A stretch of DNA of 64,000 nt from Asanoa ferruginea (GCF_003387075.1 NZ_QUMQ01000001.1:7998001-8062000), one strand, 5' to 3'; counted from the first letter of the stretch, positions 25,762-35,097 are shown. Program-made: numbers and translations. The notes: generated by a model not told the origin, from the sequence alone.

Positions 25762-28516
25762 TGTAGGCCAGGACGCCGCGGTTGATGGCGCCGATGGCCT
25801 GGCGGGCGGTAGACCGCACGGTCGTGGACGCGCCGCCGGCGTCGGCGATCTGGCCGAGCAGGTCGACCACCTGGCGGGCCCAGCGGACGAAGTCGCCGGC
25901 CGGCATGTCACCGTCGAGGTTGTGGCCGCTGGCCAGGACCTTGGCCAGTGCCTCGCCCCGGGCCCACCGCACGATCGGCCAGACGAAGCCCAGATCGGGC
26001 TCGCGCGTGCGGTCTACGCCGTTGGCGGCCTCGTCGGCCTCGATCTCGACCCAGGTCTTCACGGTCTCGTCGATCGCTTCGGTGATCGGGCCGCGTGGCA
26101 CCGACGCCCGCTCGTCGTTCTCGCGGCGCGCCTCGTAGAGCACGACCGACACCGCACCCGCCAGCTCGTCGGGGGTCAGCGCGTCCCACACCCCGCGCCG
26201 GAGGCACTCGGCGACCAGCAGGTCGGCCTCCGACCAGATCCGGGACAGCATCCGGCCGTTCTCGGTGACCTCGCCGTTCTCGCTCAGATAGCCGCGCGCG
26301 GTCAGCAGCCCGCAGACGCGGTCGAACGTGCGGGCCAGCGAGCCCGTGCGAGACGAGACCCGCTTGCGCAGTTCTTCCGTGTCGAGCAGCAGCCGGCGGC
26401 GCCGCTCGGCCCACCGGGCGTGCTCCTCGCGGTCGGGGCAGGCGTGGCACGGGTGTTTGCGCAGCTTGTCGCGCAGCTCGACCAGGTGGGTGTCTTCCCC
26501 GGTGCCGCGGGCGCGGCGGCCGCGGCGGCTGTGCCGGTCGAGGCCCGTGCCGGTGATGTCGGCGGCCAGGTCGCGCCGGGCCGACGGGTTGCGGTGGTTG
26601 AAATGCTTGGGCACCCGGATCCGGGCCAGCACCTCGGCCGGCGTGGTGAAGTCGGCCGACGTCACCCGGCCGGCCCAGCGGTCCTGGGTGAGCACCAGCG
26701 GGCGCGGGTCGCCGAAGCCGCCGGTGCCGGGCTCGAGCACCACCGCGAGGCCGGCGCGGCGGCCGGACGGCACCCGGATCACGTCGCCGATCCGCAGGCG
26801 CTCCAACGCCGACACCGCCTGGGCCCGGCGCTGCGACTGGCCCTGCCGGGCCAGCGCGCGCTCGCGCTCGCCGATCTGCATCCGCAGGTCGAAGTATTCG
26901 TCGAAGTCGCCGCGGCTGCAGGTGACCTCTTCGCCGTATTGCGCGATGGTCTCCTCGTTGCGCTGCACCTGCTTGGCCAGCCCGACCACCGACCGGTCGG
27001 CCTGGAACTGTGCGAACGACGCCTCCAGCAGCGACCGGGCGCGGTCGGCGCCGACCGTGCCGACCAGGTTGACGGCCATGTTGTAGGACGGCCGGAAGCT
27101 GGACCGTAGCGGGTAGGTGCGGGTCGACGCCAGCCCGGCCACGTGCCGCGGGTCGACCTCCGGCGTCCAGACCACGACCGCGTGGCCCTCGATGTCGATG
27201 CCGCGGCGGCCGGCGCGGCCGGTGAGCTGGGTGTATTCGCCGGGCGTCAGGTCGACGTGTGCCTCGCCGTTGAACTTGACCAGGCGTTCGAGCACGACAC
27301 AGCGGGCCGGCATGTTGATGCCCAGCGCCAGCGTCTCCGTCGCGAACACGGCCTTGACCAGGCCGCGGACGAAGAGCTCCTCGACGACCTCCTTGAACGC
27401 GGGCAGCATGCCGGCGTGGTGTGCGGCCAGGCCACGCTCCAGGCCGTCGAGCCACTCCCAGTAGCCCAGCACCGACAGGTCTTCGCCGGGAATGGCGGTG
27501 ATCCGCTCCTCGGCGATGCGGCGGATCTCGAGCCGCTCGTCGGGGCTGGTCAGCCGCAGCCCGGCGGCCAGGCACTGCTGGACGGCGGCGTCGCAGCCGG
27601 CCCGGCTGAAGATGAACATGATGGCGGGCAGCAGGTTTTCCCGGTCGAGGCGCTCGATCACCTCGGCCCGCAGCGGGCCCTTCCAGCGCGGCGACCGGCC
27701 GCCCCGGCTGCCGCCGTAGGTGTCGCGGCCCATCTCCAGCCGGCGCAGCATCTCCCGCGAGTAGCGCAGCAACTCGGGGTGGACGTCGTGCTTCTTGGCC
27801 GCGTCGGCGTCGTGGAACAGGTCGAACATCCGGCGGCCGACCAGCATGTGCTGCCAGAGCGGGACCGGGCGGTGCTCGCTGACGATGACGTCGGTCTGGC
27901 CGCGGACGGTGACCAGCCAGTCGGCGAACTCTTCGGCGTTGGAGACGGTGGCCGAGAGTGAGACCAATGTCACTGAGGCCGGCAGGTGGATGATCACTTC
28001 TTCCCACACCGCACCGCGGAAGCGGTCGGCCAGGTAGTGCACCTCGTCCATCACGACGTAGGCCAGGCCGGTGAGGGTTGGGGAACCCGCGTAGAGCATG
28101 TTGCGGAGCACCTCGGTGGTCATCACCACCACGGGCGCGTCGCCGTTGATCGCGTTGTCACCGGTCAGCAGGCCGACGTTCGCTGCGCCGTGCCGCTCGA
28201 CCAGGTCGTGGAACTTCTGGTTGGACAGGGCCTTGATCGGGGTGGTGTAGAAGCACTTCTTGGGCGGCGTGTCCGGTTCGCCACCGCCCTTGGCCAGGGC
28301 CAGGTGCACGGCGAACTCGCCGACGACGGTCTTGCCGGCACCGGTCGGCGCGCACACCAGCACGCCGCTGCCGCGCTCCAGCGCCTCGCAGGCTTCCCGC
28401 TGGAAGTCGTCGAGGTCAAAGCCGAGACCGAGGGCGAATTCTTCCAGGGCCGGAAACGCGCTGGCCCGGGCGGCCCGGCGGCGCGCGGCGGAGTAGCGCT
28501 CGGCAGGGCTCGACAT
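25751..28516 (-). CDS. helY: Ski2/Mtr4-type DEAD/DEAH-box RNA helicase HelY
   Basis: The 921-residue superfamily 2 helicase has Walker A APTGAGKT (56-63), a DEVH box (157-160), SAT motif III (LSATVSNAEEF) and motif VI QLTGRAGRRG near residue 435. A long C-terminal DSHCT-type domain follows. The mycobacterial orthologue (Rv2092c) sits in the same order next to tatC, tatA, pafC and pafB, which supports orthology. It probably remodels structured RNA. A TAATCT box (28529-28524) lies 7 nt before the ATG, suggesting a leaderless transcript. Confidence 0.93.
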   Translation of the reverse strand: MSSPAERYSAARRRAARASAFPALEEFALGLGFDLDDFQREACEALERGSGVLVCAPTGAGKTVVGEFAVHLALAKGGGEPDTPPKKCFYTTPIKALSNQKFHDLVERHGAANVGLLTGDNAINGDAPVVVMTTEVLRNMLYAGSPTLTGLAYVVMDEVHYLADRFRGAVWEEVIIHLPASVTLVSLSATVSNAEEFADWLVTVRGQTDVIVSEHRPVPLWQHMLVGRRMFDLFHDADAAKKHDVHPELLRYSREMLRRLEMGRDTYGGSRGGRSPRWKGPLRAEVIERLDRENLLPAIMFIFSRAGCDAAVQQCLAAGLRLTSPDERLEIRRIAEERITAIPGEDLSVLGYWEWLDGLERGLAAHHAGMLPAFKEVVEELFVRGLVKAVFATETLALGINMPARCVVLERLVKFNGEAHVDLTPGEYTQLTGRAGRRGIDIEGHAVVVWTPEVDPRHVAGLASTRTYPLRSSFRPSYNMAVNLVGTVGADRARSLLEASFAQFQADRSVVGLAKQVQRNEETIAQYGEEVTCSRGDFDEYFDLRMQIGERERALARQGQSQRRAQAVSALERLRIGDVIRVPSGRRAGLAVVLEPGTGGFGDPRPLVLTQDRWAGRVTSADFTTPAEVLARIRVPKHFNHRNPSARRDLAADITGTGLDRHSRRGRRARGTGEDTHLVELRDKLRKHPCHACPDREEHARWAERRRRLLLDTEELRKRVSSRTGSLARTFDRVCGLLTARGYLSENGEVTENGRMLSRIWSEADLLVAECLRRGVWDALTPDELAGAVSVVLYEARRENDERASVPRGPITEAIDETVKTWVEIEADEAANGVDRTREPDLGFVWPIVRWARGEALAKVLASGHNLDGDMPAGDFVRWARQVVDLLGQIADAGGASTTVRSTARQAIGAINRGVLAYINA

Positions 28517-28523
28517 GTATCCA

Positions 28524-28529
28524 AGATTA
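28524..28529 (-). promoter_or_regulatory. -10 box of helY
   Basis: TAATCT on the minus strand, 7 nt from the ATG. Confidence 0.5.
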
Positions 28530-28588
28530 CGGCGTGCGCGCCGCGCCGACGCGGTAGGCCGTGCGGGACCCGCCAGGTAGGTCGTAGG

Positions 28589-28594
28589 TAAGGT
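28589..28594 (+). promoter_or_regulatory. -10 box of the HAD phosphatase gene
   Basis: TAAGGT, 7 nt before GTG 28602. Confidence 0.45.
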
Positions 28595-28601
28595 CCTCGG
28601 C

Positions 28602-29360
28602 GTGCCATTGCCAGAACATGTGGAGCCGCCCAGTCCACGTGCGCCCGACGGCCCGGCCCACCAGGGCCGCTACCCCGTGGAGGCGGTGCTTTTCGACTTC
28701 CACGGCACCCTCGCGCAGGTGGAGGACCCGGTCGCGTGGGTCGCCGCCGCCGCCGTGGCCTGCGGTGCCACCCTCGATCGGGGTAAGGCGACCGTGCTCG
28801 CCGACCGCCTGGTCACCGCGGGACGGGCCGGTGGGCCGTTGCCGCACCGGGTGCCCGTGCACCTGGCCGAGGTGTGGGCCGACCGCGACCTCTACCCGCA
28901 CGCGCACCGCGCGGCCTACGTCGGGCTCGCGGAGACCGTCAACACCGACATCGAGGGTCTGGCCGACGCCCTCTACGACCGGTTGCTCGGCGCCGACGGC
29001 TGGCTCCCCTACGCCGACACGGCCGAGTCTCTGAAGGCGCTGCGCGCCGCCGGGGTGCCGGTGGCCGTCGTCAGCAACGTCGGCTTCGACATCCGGCCGC
29101 ACTTCGAGGCCTGGGGGCTGGCCGAACTCGTCGACGCGTTCGTGCTCTCCTACGAGGTCGGCCGCTGCAAACCGGACCCGGCGATCTTCCTGCGGGCCTG
29201 CGGTGCGCTCGGCGTCGATCCGGAGCGGGCGCTGATGGTCGGCGACACGCCGGCCGACGCCGGTGCCGTGCGCGCCGGGCTGGCCGCCCTGGTGCTGCCC
29301 GCCGGTGACCCCGGCACCATCAACGGACTGGCGGCCGCGGTCGCGCTCAGCCGGCGTTAG
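28602..29360 (+). CDS. HAD-superfamily hydrolase
   Basis: The 252-residue protein from GTG has all four HAD motifs: FDFHGTL (nucleophile Asp near residue 31; the usual D-x-D acid is His here, D-F-H), VVSNVGFD, CKPDPAIF (Lys), and MVGDTPADAG. A helical cap lies between motifs I and II. The DFHGT variant occurs in a known HAD subgroup, but the missing second Asp should lower phosphatase efficiency. The substrate is unknown. Divergent from helY; overlaps the lipid kinase gene tail to tail by 14 bp. Confidence 0.87.
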   Translation: MPLPEHVEPPSPRAPDGPAHQGRYPVEAVLFDFHGTLAQVEDPVAWVAAAAVACGATLDRGKATVLADRLVTAGRAGGPLPHRVPVHLAEVWADRDLYPHAHRAAYVGLAETVNTDIEGLADALYDRLLGADGWLPYADTAESLKALRAAGVPVAVVSNVGFDIRPHFEAWGLAELVDAFVLSYEVGRCKPDPAIFLRACGALGVDPERALMVGDTPADAGAVRAGLAALVLPAGDPGTINGLAAAVALSRR

Positions 29361-30261
29361 CCCGCAGAACCCGGAGCGCACCGGGTACGCAGTCCACCCG
29401 CACCGGCAGGGCCGCGACGCGCTCGCCGTCGGCGTACCCGATGATGCCCTCCGCTTCGATCTCGACGCTCGTGGCGCGATAGGTGCTGACCGCGGGGTGG
29501 GTCACGTGGGTGCCGGCGTAGATCCGGGGCTTGACCCGCACCAGCGTCGTGCGGCTGATCGGCCCGACCACGGTGACGTCGAGCAGTCCGTCGGTCGGGT
29601 CGGCGTCGGGGCCGATCCGCATGCCGCCGCCGTAGCTGCCGCCGTTGGACACCGCGACCAGCACCGCGTCGCGTTCCTGAACGACGCCGTCGAGGCTGAT
29701 CCGGTAGTGCCGGGCGCGCAGCCGGGCCAACTCGACCAGGATCGCCAGGTCGTAGCGGATCGGGCCGCGCGGCCAGCGCATCCGGTTGCCGCGTTCGTTG
29801 ACGATCGCGTCGAAGCCAGCCGCGAGCACCCCGCCGAACCAGCGGACCGTGCCGTCGGCGGCGGTGAGCCGGGCCAGGTCGACCTCGGTGTCACTCGCGG
29901 AGGTGACGGCCGCGACGATCTTCGAGAGGGCGGCGTGCGGTTCGGCCGTGAAGCCGGCGGCGACGGCGAAGTCGTTGCCGGTGCCGGCCGGAACGATGCC
30001 GAGCGGCACCCCGGAGCCGGCGAGCGCCTGTAGAGCCAGATGGACGGTGCCGTCGCCGCCGACCACGACGAGCGCGGCGGCACCGCCGGCGACCGCGGCC
30101 GCGCAGGCGGCCCGGGCCTCATCGGCGGTGTGCGCGTCGAGCACCTCGACCGGGCGGCCGGTGCCGCGCAGCCGCTCCAGCACGACGGGCAGCAGCCCCC
30201 GGTGCCGACCTCGTCCCGCAGTGGGGTTGGCCAGCACCGAGAGCGGCCCGTCGATCTTCAC
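29347..30261 (-). CDS. Diacylglycerol kinase-like lipid kinase (YegS/DgkB family)
   Basis: The 304-residue protein carries the DAGK catalytic motifs: VLANPTAGRG (10-18), VVVGGDGTVH near residue 67 and GIVPAGTGNDFA near 92. It phosphorylates a lipid such as diacylglycerol with ATP at the inner membrane face. The GTG start lies 6 nt after TAGGGT (30273-30268), so the transcript is probably leaderless. In many actinobacteria a lipid kinase sits between helY and tatC, as here. Confidence 0.92.
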   Translation of the reverse strand: MKIDGPLSVLANPTAGRGRHRGLLPVVLERLRGTGRPVEVLDAHTADEARAACAAAVAGGAAALVVVGGDGTVHLALQALAGSGVPLGIVPAGTGNDFAVAAGFTAEPHAALSKIVAAVTSASDTEVDLARLTAADGTVRWFGGVLAAGFDAIVNERGNRMRWPRGPIRYDLAILVELARLRARHYRISLDGVVQERDAVLVAVSNGGSYGGGMRIGPDADPTDGLLDVTVVGPISRTTLVRVKPRIYAGTHVTHPAVSTYRATSVEIEAEGIIGYADGERVAALPVRVDCVPGALRVLRANAG

Positions 30262-30305
30262 GGCGGCACCCTACACGCAGGCAGGGCCCCTGTGGATCAT
30301 CCAGA

Positions 30306-31238
30306 TCAGGTGATGTCGTCGTCGAACCGGCGGTCGATCGGCAGCGGTGCGGCCACCGGGCCGATCGGCTCGACCGGCGCACCCGCGCCGACCGGCTCGC
30401 GGTCGTCTTCGAGCTGCGAGATCTGGTCGTCGTCGAGGCCGGCGTAGATCTCCTTGCCGCGCCCACGCCTCCGGTCGTTGACGAAGGCGATGCCGACCGC
30501 GCCGAAGTAGAGCAGGCTGAGGCAGGCGCCGAGCGCGGTCATGCCGAACGGGTCCGGCGTCGGCGTGACGACGGCGGAGAACAGGAAGAACACGAAAACG
30601 GCGACCCGCCACCAGCTGAGCAGCCGCTTCGCGCTCGCCACGCCGACGAAGTTGAGCATCAGGACGATGAGCGGGAACTCGAACGCCACCCCGAAGATGA
30701 GCAGCATGTTGGTGACGAACGAGATGTAGCGGGTGACCTCGAGCTGTTGCTCCACGCCGGTGACGCCCGATTGCAAAAGGAAGTGCAGGCCCTTGGCAAC
30801 GACGAAGTAGGCCAGCACGGCGCCGGCCATGAACAGCGGCGCCGCCAGGGCGACGAAGAAGTAGGCGTATTTGCGCTCGTGGCGGTGCAGCCCCGGCGCG
30901 ATGAACGCCCAGAGCTGGTAGAGCCAGACCGGCGACGCGACGATCAGGCCGATCCACAGCGACAGCTTGAGCTTGAGCAGGAAGCCGTCGGCCGCGCCGA
31001 GTTGCAGGAACTTGACCTGGTCACAGGGCACGGTGAACTGCGCGCAGTAAGGCTGCTTGAGGATGCCGTAGACGAAGTCGGCGAGCAGGTAGCCGACGAT
31101 GAGCCCGGCCAGCAGCGCCAGCGACGCCTTGAACAGCCGGTTGCGCAGCTCGCGGATGTGCTCGATCAGCGTCATCGAGCCATCGGAGGCCCGCTGAAAC
31201 TCGGTCGGCCCCTTACGGCGCAGGGAGATGGCGGCCAT
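30306..31238 (-). CDS. tatC: Twin-arginine translocase subunit TatC
   Basis: The 310-residue protein has six membrane segments and the TatC N-terminal motif TLIEHIRELRNRLFKA. It recognises the twin-arginine signal of folded exported proteins. The loop with a Cys pair (YCAQFTVPCDQV) is usual in actinobacterial TatC. An acidic, Pro-rich C-terminal extension of about 50 residues follows the last helix. It lies 21 bp downstream of tatA on the same strand. Confidence 0.96.
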   Translation of the reverse strand: MAAISLRRKGPTEFQRASDGSMTLIEHIRELRNRLFKASLALLAGLIVGYLLADFVYGILKQPYCAQFTVPCDQVKFLQLGAADGFLLKLKLSLWIGLIVASPVWLYQLWAFIAPGLHRHERKYAYFFVALAAPLFMAGAVLAYFVVAKGLHFLLQSGVTGVEQQLEVTRYISFVTNMLLIFGVAFEFPLIVLMLNFVGVASAKRLLSWWRVAVFVFFLFSAVVTPTPDPFGMTALGACLSLLYFGAVGIAFVNDRRRGRGKEIYAGLDDDQISQLEDDREPVGAGAPVEPIGPVAAPLPIDRRFDDDIT

Positions 31239-31259
31239 GACCGGAGGAGGTCTCCCTCG

Positions 31260-31532
31260 TCAGATCACGTCGCGCGAGCGCTGCACCGGATCGACGACCG
31301 GCGGCGGCGAGGCCTGCACCGGAGGAAGTGGCTGGCGAGCGGCCTGCGCGTCGGCCTTCTCGTTGAGGTCGTCGTCGCTCTTGCCGTCGTCGACCAGGCC
31401 CTTCGTCTCTGCCTTGATGATGCGCAGGGAGCGGCCGAGGGAGCGGGACGCGTCCGGAAGCCGCTTCGCGCCGAAGAGCAGAATCAGCAGGACCACGAGG
31501 ACGGCGATATGCCAAGGCCTGACGGCGCCCAT
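31260..31532 (-). CDS. tatA: Sec-independent translocase subunit TatA
   Basis: The 90-residue protein has a short N-terminal membrane helix (residues 6-21), the conserved FGAKRLPDASRSLGRSLRI hinge and amphipathic helix, and a charged tail. It forms the Tat translocation pore. GGAG lies 6 nt before the ATG. A TAGGAT box at 31578-31573 may be the promoter of the tatA-tatC unit. Confidence 0.95.
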   Translation of the reverse strand: MGAVRPWHIAVLVVLLILLFGAKRLPDASRSLGRSLRIIKAETKGLVDDGKSDDDLNEKADAQAARQPLPPVQASPPPVVDPVQRSRDVI

Positions 31533-31668
31533 GGGAACTCCAAAGTCGATCAGCTAACGGGGTGACGTGACTATCCTACGGGTGACACCGGCCCGCGCCA
31601 CTGCCCGGGAGACCTCAATAGCCGGTGAAGGTTGGTCGACATCGGGTAGGACGCCGACAATTAGGGCG

Positions 31669-31920
31669 TCACGCCCGACCGCGAGCCGCCTTGATCACTT
31701 CAATGCGTTGCTGCGTGACCACGGTCTGTTGCCGCACCGACTCCGCACGCTCCTGCAACACGGCCAGCTCGTCGCCGAGGGCCTGGGCCCTGGCCTGACG
31801 GTCTTCGAGCCGGCGCAGCGCGCGGGCCAGCTCGGGCAGGCGGGCGAGCACCGCGCGGGCGGCCAGGGCCAGCACGAGCAGGCCGAGCACCGCAACGCCG
31901 ATCACGATCCAGAGCACCAC
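31669..31920 (-). CDS. Small membrane/coiled-coil protein between pafC and tatA
   Basis: The 83-residue protein begins at tandem GTG codons (31920 or 31917). It has one N-terminal membrane helix (about residues 2-24) followed by a charged helix rich in Glu, Arg and Gln that should form a coiled coil. It starts 10 bp after the pafC stop, so it is in the pafBC operon. It resembles short actinobacterial hypothetical proteins found beside tatA; no function is known. Confidence 0.65.
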   Translation of the reverse strand: MVLWIVIGVAVLGLLVLALAARAVLARLPELARALRRLEDRQARAQALGDELAVLQERAESVRQQTVVTQQRIEVIKAARGRA

Positions 31921-31930
31921 GGCGGACAGC

Positions 31931-32929
31931 CTAGATGGTTTCGGGGACCGGCGCCGCGTACGCGTCGAGAGCCGCCGTGGCGGCGCCCCGCACCCGCTCG
32001 ACCAGCTCGGGCGGTGACACGGCCGTCGCGTCGGGGCCGAGGCCGAGCACGAAGCGCTGCGCCCAGGCCAGGTCGGTGACCCGCAGCGAGACCACCCACT
32101 CGTCGGGCTCGGCCGGGTCGGGCCGCACGTCTTCACACGGGTAGTACTCGGTGATCCACCGACCGCCGCGGCCCACCTTGAGGGTGACCAGCGGCAGCTC
32201 GGCGCCGGGCGTGAAGACCCCGTCGCTGACGTCGTGCAGCTCGGCGGTGTGCGGCGGCGCGGCCGGCTCGTCGAGCTCGACCAACGCGTCGATCCGGTCG
32301 GCCCGGAACAGCCGGACCGCCTCGACCCGCCGGCACCACGCCTCGACGTAGGCCCGGCCCTCGACCATCAGCAGCCGGATCGGGTCGATCACCCGCTCGG
32401 TGGTCTGGTCGCGGGTCTGCGCGTAGTAGGTGATCCGCAGCGCCCGGCCCCGCTCGACGGCGCCGCGCAGCGTGGCCAGCCGATCGTCGCTGCCCGGCAT
32501 CCGCACCGCGACCGGCGCGTCGGCCAGGTCGCCGGCGGCATTCTCGATCTTGGCCAGGGCCCGCTCGATCGCGTCGCGGTTGGCCATCCCCGGCGTCTCG
32601 GCGAGCATCCGCAGCGCGACGACGAGCGCCAGCGCCTCGTCGGGGGTCAGCCGCAGCGGCCGGTCGATGCCGGCGTCGTAGGTGATCGTCACCCGGTCGC
32701 CGTCGAACGCCATGTCGATCAGGTCGCCCGGGCCGTAGCCGGGCAGCCCGCAGACCCACAGCAGCTCGAGGTCTTCGCGGAGCTGGCGCTCGGTCACGCC
32801 CAGGTCGCCGGCCGCCTGGGCCACCTCGATGCCAGGCCGGGCGAGCAGATAGGGCACGAGGTTGAGCAGCCGACCGAGCCGGTCAGCACTGGGCCGCACC
32901 GCGGGCCCCCGCCCGAACGGCGCGGTCAT
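31931..32929 (-). CDS. pafC: WYL-domain regulator PafC
   Basis: The 332-residue protein has an N-terminal winged helix (about 13-65), a WYL domain (about 150-235, with LRITYYAQTRDQTTERVIDPIRL, given here as LRITYYAQ and RVIDPIRL), and a C-terminal WCX domain. With PafB it activates the LexA-independent DNA-damage regulon in mycobacteria; the name comes from co-occurrence with pafA. In other actinobacteria it is tightly coupled to pafB; here a 64-bp repeat separates them. Confidence 0.93.
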   Translation of the reverse strand: MTAPFGRGPAVRPSADRLGRLLNLVPYLLARPGIEVAQAAGDLGVTERQLREDLELLWVCGLPGYGPGDLIDMAFDGDRVTITYDAGIDRPLRLTPDEALALVVALRMLAETPGMANRDAIERALAKIENAAGDLADAPVAVRMPGSDDRLATLRGAVERGRALRITYYAQTRDQTTERVIDPIRLLMVEGRAYVEAWCRRVEAVRLFRADRIDALVELDEPAAPPHTAELHDVSDGVFTPGAELPLVTLKVGRGGRWITEYYPCEDVRPDPAEPDEWVVSLRVTDLAWAQRFVLGLGPDATAVSPPELVERVRGAATAALDAYAAPVPETI

Positions 32930-33009
32930 GCGTGCGCCTCGCTTCGCTCGGCGGGGCGTGCCCGCAGGCCACTGAGCCGGCTGCGCTCGCTTCGCTCGCT
33001 CATGCGTGC
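32926..33009. repeat. Small repeat between pafB and pafC with 10-bp flanking direct repeats
   Basis: TCATGCGTGC occurs at 32926-32935 and again at 33000-33009. The 64 bp between (32936-32999) begin with GCCTCGCTTCGCTCG and end with GCGCTCGCTTCGCTCGC, a related direct repeat. The left copy holds the pafC start codon and the right copy the pafB stop. Joining the copies would restore an ATGA overlap between the genes. This looks like insertion of a small element with target duplication. Confidence 0.7.
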
Positions 33010-33986
33010 ACCGGGGTGTCGTGGCGGGCCGCGGTCTCCTTGAGTCGCTGGATCACCGCTTCGCGCACCTCGGGCGGCTCGACCACTCGCACGTCGGGGC
33101 CGTAGCCGACGAGTTGGGTGGCGATGAAGTCAACGTCGGCGTAGCGCAGCACGACCCGGTCGACCTCGGGCCCCGGCGTCGTCTCCTGCGCCCAGCGCCG
33201 CAGCCCGGCCGCCCGGCCCTTGCGGACCAGCACGGTGGTGCGGCCGGTGCGCTCGATCGGCCCGCTGAACCGGGCGACGTAGCTGATCAGGTCGAGGTCG
33301 CGGGGCGGCTGGTAGGCGCCCGGCCGGCCGGTGAGCCGGACCCCGCCGACCACCCGGGAGAGCCGGAAGCAGCGCGGCGCGTTGCGGTCGAGGTCGTGGC
33401 CCACCACATACCACCGGCCCCGCCAGCACACCACCCCCCACGGCTGGAGGCGGCGGCTGGTCGGGCCGTCCTGCTCGGGCACCCGGTAGTCGAAGGCCAC
33501 CGTGCGCCGGTCGCGGGCGGCCGCGGTCAGCGGCGCGAAGGTGGGGTCGACCCGGACGATCGGCTCGACGCCCAGGGTCGCCTGCGGGTCGACGTCGACG
33601 CCGGCGGCGCGCAGCTTGGCCAGCCCCGACGACGCGGCGGCGGCCAGGCCGGCGTGCTGCCAGAGCCGGCCGGCGATGCCCACGGCGGCGGCCTCGTCGG
33701 GCGCCAGCGGGATGTCGGGCAGCGCGTAGTCGCGCCGCGCGATGCGGTAGCCGGGCTCGGTGTCGAAGGCGCTGGCGACCCCGGTTTCGAGCGGAACGCC
33801 CAGCTCACGCAGTTCGGACTTGTCGCGCTCGAACTTGCGCTGGAAGGCCTCGTGGTCCTTGGGATCCTCGGGGTCGTGTTCGTAGCCGGGAACGGTCGCG
33901 GCGATCTGCGCGGCGGTCAGGAACCGTCGCGTGGACAGCAGGCAGATCACCAGGTTGACCAGGCGCTCGGTGCGGGTCCGCGACAC
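33000..33986 (-). CDS. pafB: WYL-domain regulator PafB
   Basis: The start GTG 33986 is chosen because TAGCGT (33999-33994) sits 7 nt upstream, making a leaderless start; a TTG at 33992 is too close to that box. The 328-residue protein has an N-terminal winged helix, a long linker region and a WYL domain (TVAFDYRVPEQ, WGVVCWRGRWYVVGHDLDR). Partner of PafC in DNA-damage regulation. First gene of the pafB-pafC unit. Confidence 0.92.
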   Translation of the reverse strand: MSRTRTERLVNLVICLLSTRRFLTAAQIAATVPGYEHDPEDPKDHEAFQRKFERDKSELRELGVPLETGVASAFDTEPGYRIARRDYALPDIPLAPDEAAAVGIAGRLWQHAGLAAAASSGLAKLRAAGVDVDPQATLGVEPIVRVDPTFAPLTAAARDRRTVAFDYRVPEQDGPTSRRLQPWGVVCWRGRWYVVGHDLDRNAPRCFRLSRVVGGVRLTGRPGAYQPPRDLDLISYVARFSGPIERTGRTTVLVRKGRAAGLRRWAQETTPGPEVDRVVLRYADVDFIATQLVGYGPDVRVVEPPEVREAVIQRLKETAARHDTPVHA

Positions 33987-34038
33987 TCCCAAGACGCTAG
34001 CAGTGTTGGTACGCGTGTGCGCACACCCGTGCGGGGCA

Positions 34039-34044
34039 TAGCCT
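34039..34044 (+). promoter_or_regulatory. -10 box of the CDF transporter gene
   Basis: TAGCCT, 7 nt before GTG 34052. The divergent pafB -10 box (33999-33994) is only 39 bp away. Confidence 0.5.
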
Positions 34045-34051
34045 GACCATC

Positions 34052-35086
34052 GTGACCTCGGAAGACCCCGACCGCCCGTCCGACTACGACGACGTGGAGC
34101 TGGAGGGCGAGCCCGAGGTTGGGCACGCCGCGATCCCCGACCAGGACGACGAGGCGTCGGAGTCCGTCCTCACGGTGATCATCGCCGGCCTCGCCAACCT
34201 CGCGATCGCCGTGGCGAAGTTCGTCGCCGGCCTGCTGACCGGCTCGGCGTCGCTGCTCTCCGAGGCCGCCCACTCGGTCGCCGACACCACGACCGAGGTG
34301 CTGCTCTACACGGCGCTGCGGCGCGGCGCGAAGGACCCCGACGACCGGCACCCCTTCGGCTACGGCAAGGAGAGCTACGTCTGGGCGTTCATCGCCGCGC
34401 TGTTCACCTTTGTCGCCGGTGCCGGTTTCTCGATCTACCACGGCACCGAGACGATCCTGCACGGTGAAGACATCGGCGACTTCATCGTCGGCTACATCGT
34501 GCTGGCCGTCTCGGCGGTCCTGGAGGGCATCTCCTTCTACCGGGCGCTGCGCCAGGTGCGCGGCGAGGCCACCCGCTGGCGCACCTCGCCCTTCCGCTTC
34601 CTGCGGGCGACCCCGGACACCGCCGTCAAGGCGGTCTTCCTCGAGGACAGCGCGGCCCTGATCGGCCTCGCGCTGGCCGCCGCCGGCCTGGGCCTGACCG
34701 AGGCCACCGGCGACCCGGTCTGGGACGGCGTCGCGTCGATCGGCATCGGCGTGCTGCTGCTGATCGTGGCGGCCACCCTCTCGGCGGCCAACGTCTCGCT
34801 GCTGGTCGGCCGGTCCGTCCCGCGCCGCCTGCACCTGCGGTTGCGCCAGGAACTGTCCGCGGTGCCCACCGTCGACCGCGTCCACCAGTTGCTGACCATG
34901 CAACTCGGCCCCGACGACGTGCTGGTCGCCGCCAAGGTCGACTTCGACGACACGGCAACCGGGGCGGCCATCGAGGCCGCCGCCGACGAGGCCGAACGCC
35001 GCTTGATCAGCATCTACCCGTCGATCCGCTACGTGTTCCTCGACCCGACCCGGCGCCGCGCGGGACGCGACGAGGACGACCGGTAA
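34052..35086 (+). CDS. Cation diffusion facilitator (CDF) transporter
   Basis: The 344-residue protein has an acidic N-terminus of about 38 residues, then six membrane segments and a cytoplasmic C-terminal domain. SLLSEAAHSVADTTTE (helix 2) and FLEDSAALIGLAL (helix 5) are the CDF metal-binding helices, and DDRHPFGYGKE is the usual loop. It exports zinc, iron or another divalent cation in exchange for protons; the metal is not readable. The gene lies divergent from pafB and upstream of the DUF3866 gene. Confidence 0.92.
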   Translation: MTSEDPDRPSDYDDVELEGEPEVGHAAIPDQDDEASESVLTVIIAGLANLAIAVAKFVAGLLTGSASLLSEAAHSVADTTTEVLLYTALRRGAKDPDDRHPFGYGKESYVWAFIAALFTFVAGAGFSIYHGTETILHGEDIGDFIVGYIVLAVSAVLEGISFYRALRQVRGEATRWRTSPFRFLRATPDTAVKAVFLEDSAALIGLALAAAGLGLTEATGDPVWDGVASIGIGVLLLIVAATLSAANVSLLVGRSVPRRLHLRLRQELSAVPTVDRVHQLLTMQLGPDDVLVAAKVDFDDTATGAAIEAAADEAERRLISIYPSIRYVFLDPTRRRAGRDEDDR

Positions 35087-35097
35087 CCTTTCCTGCC

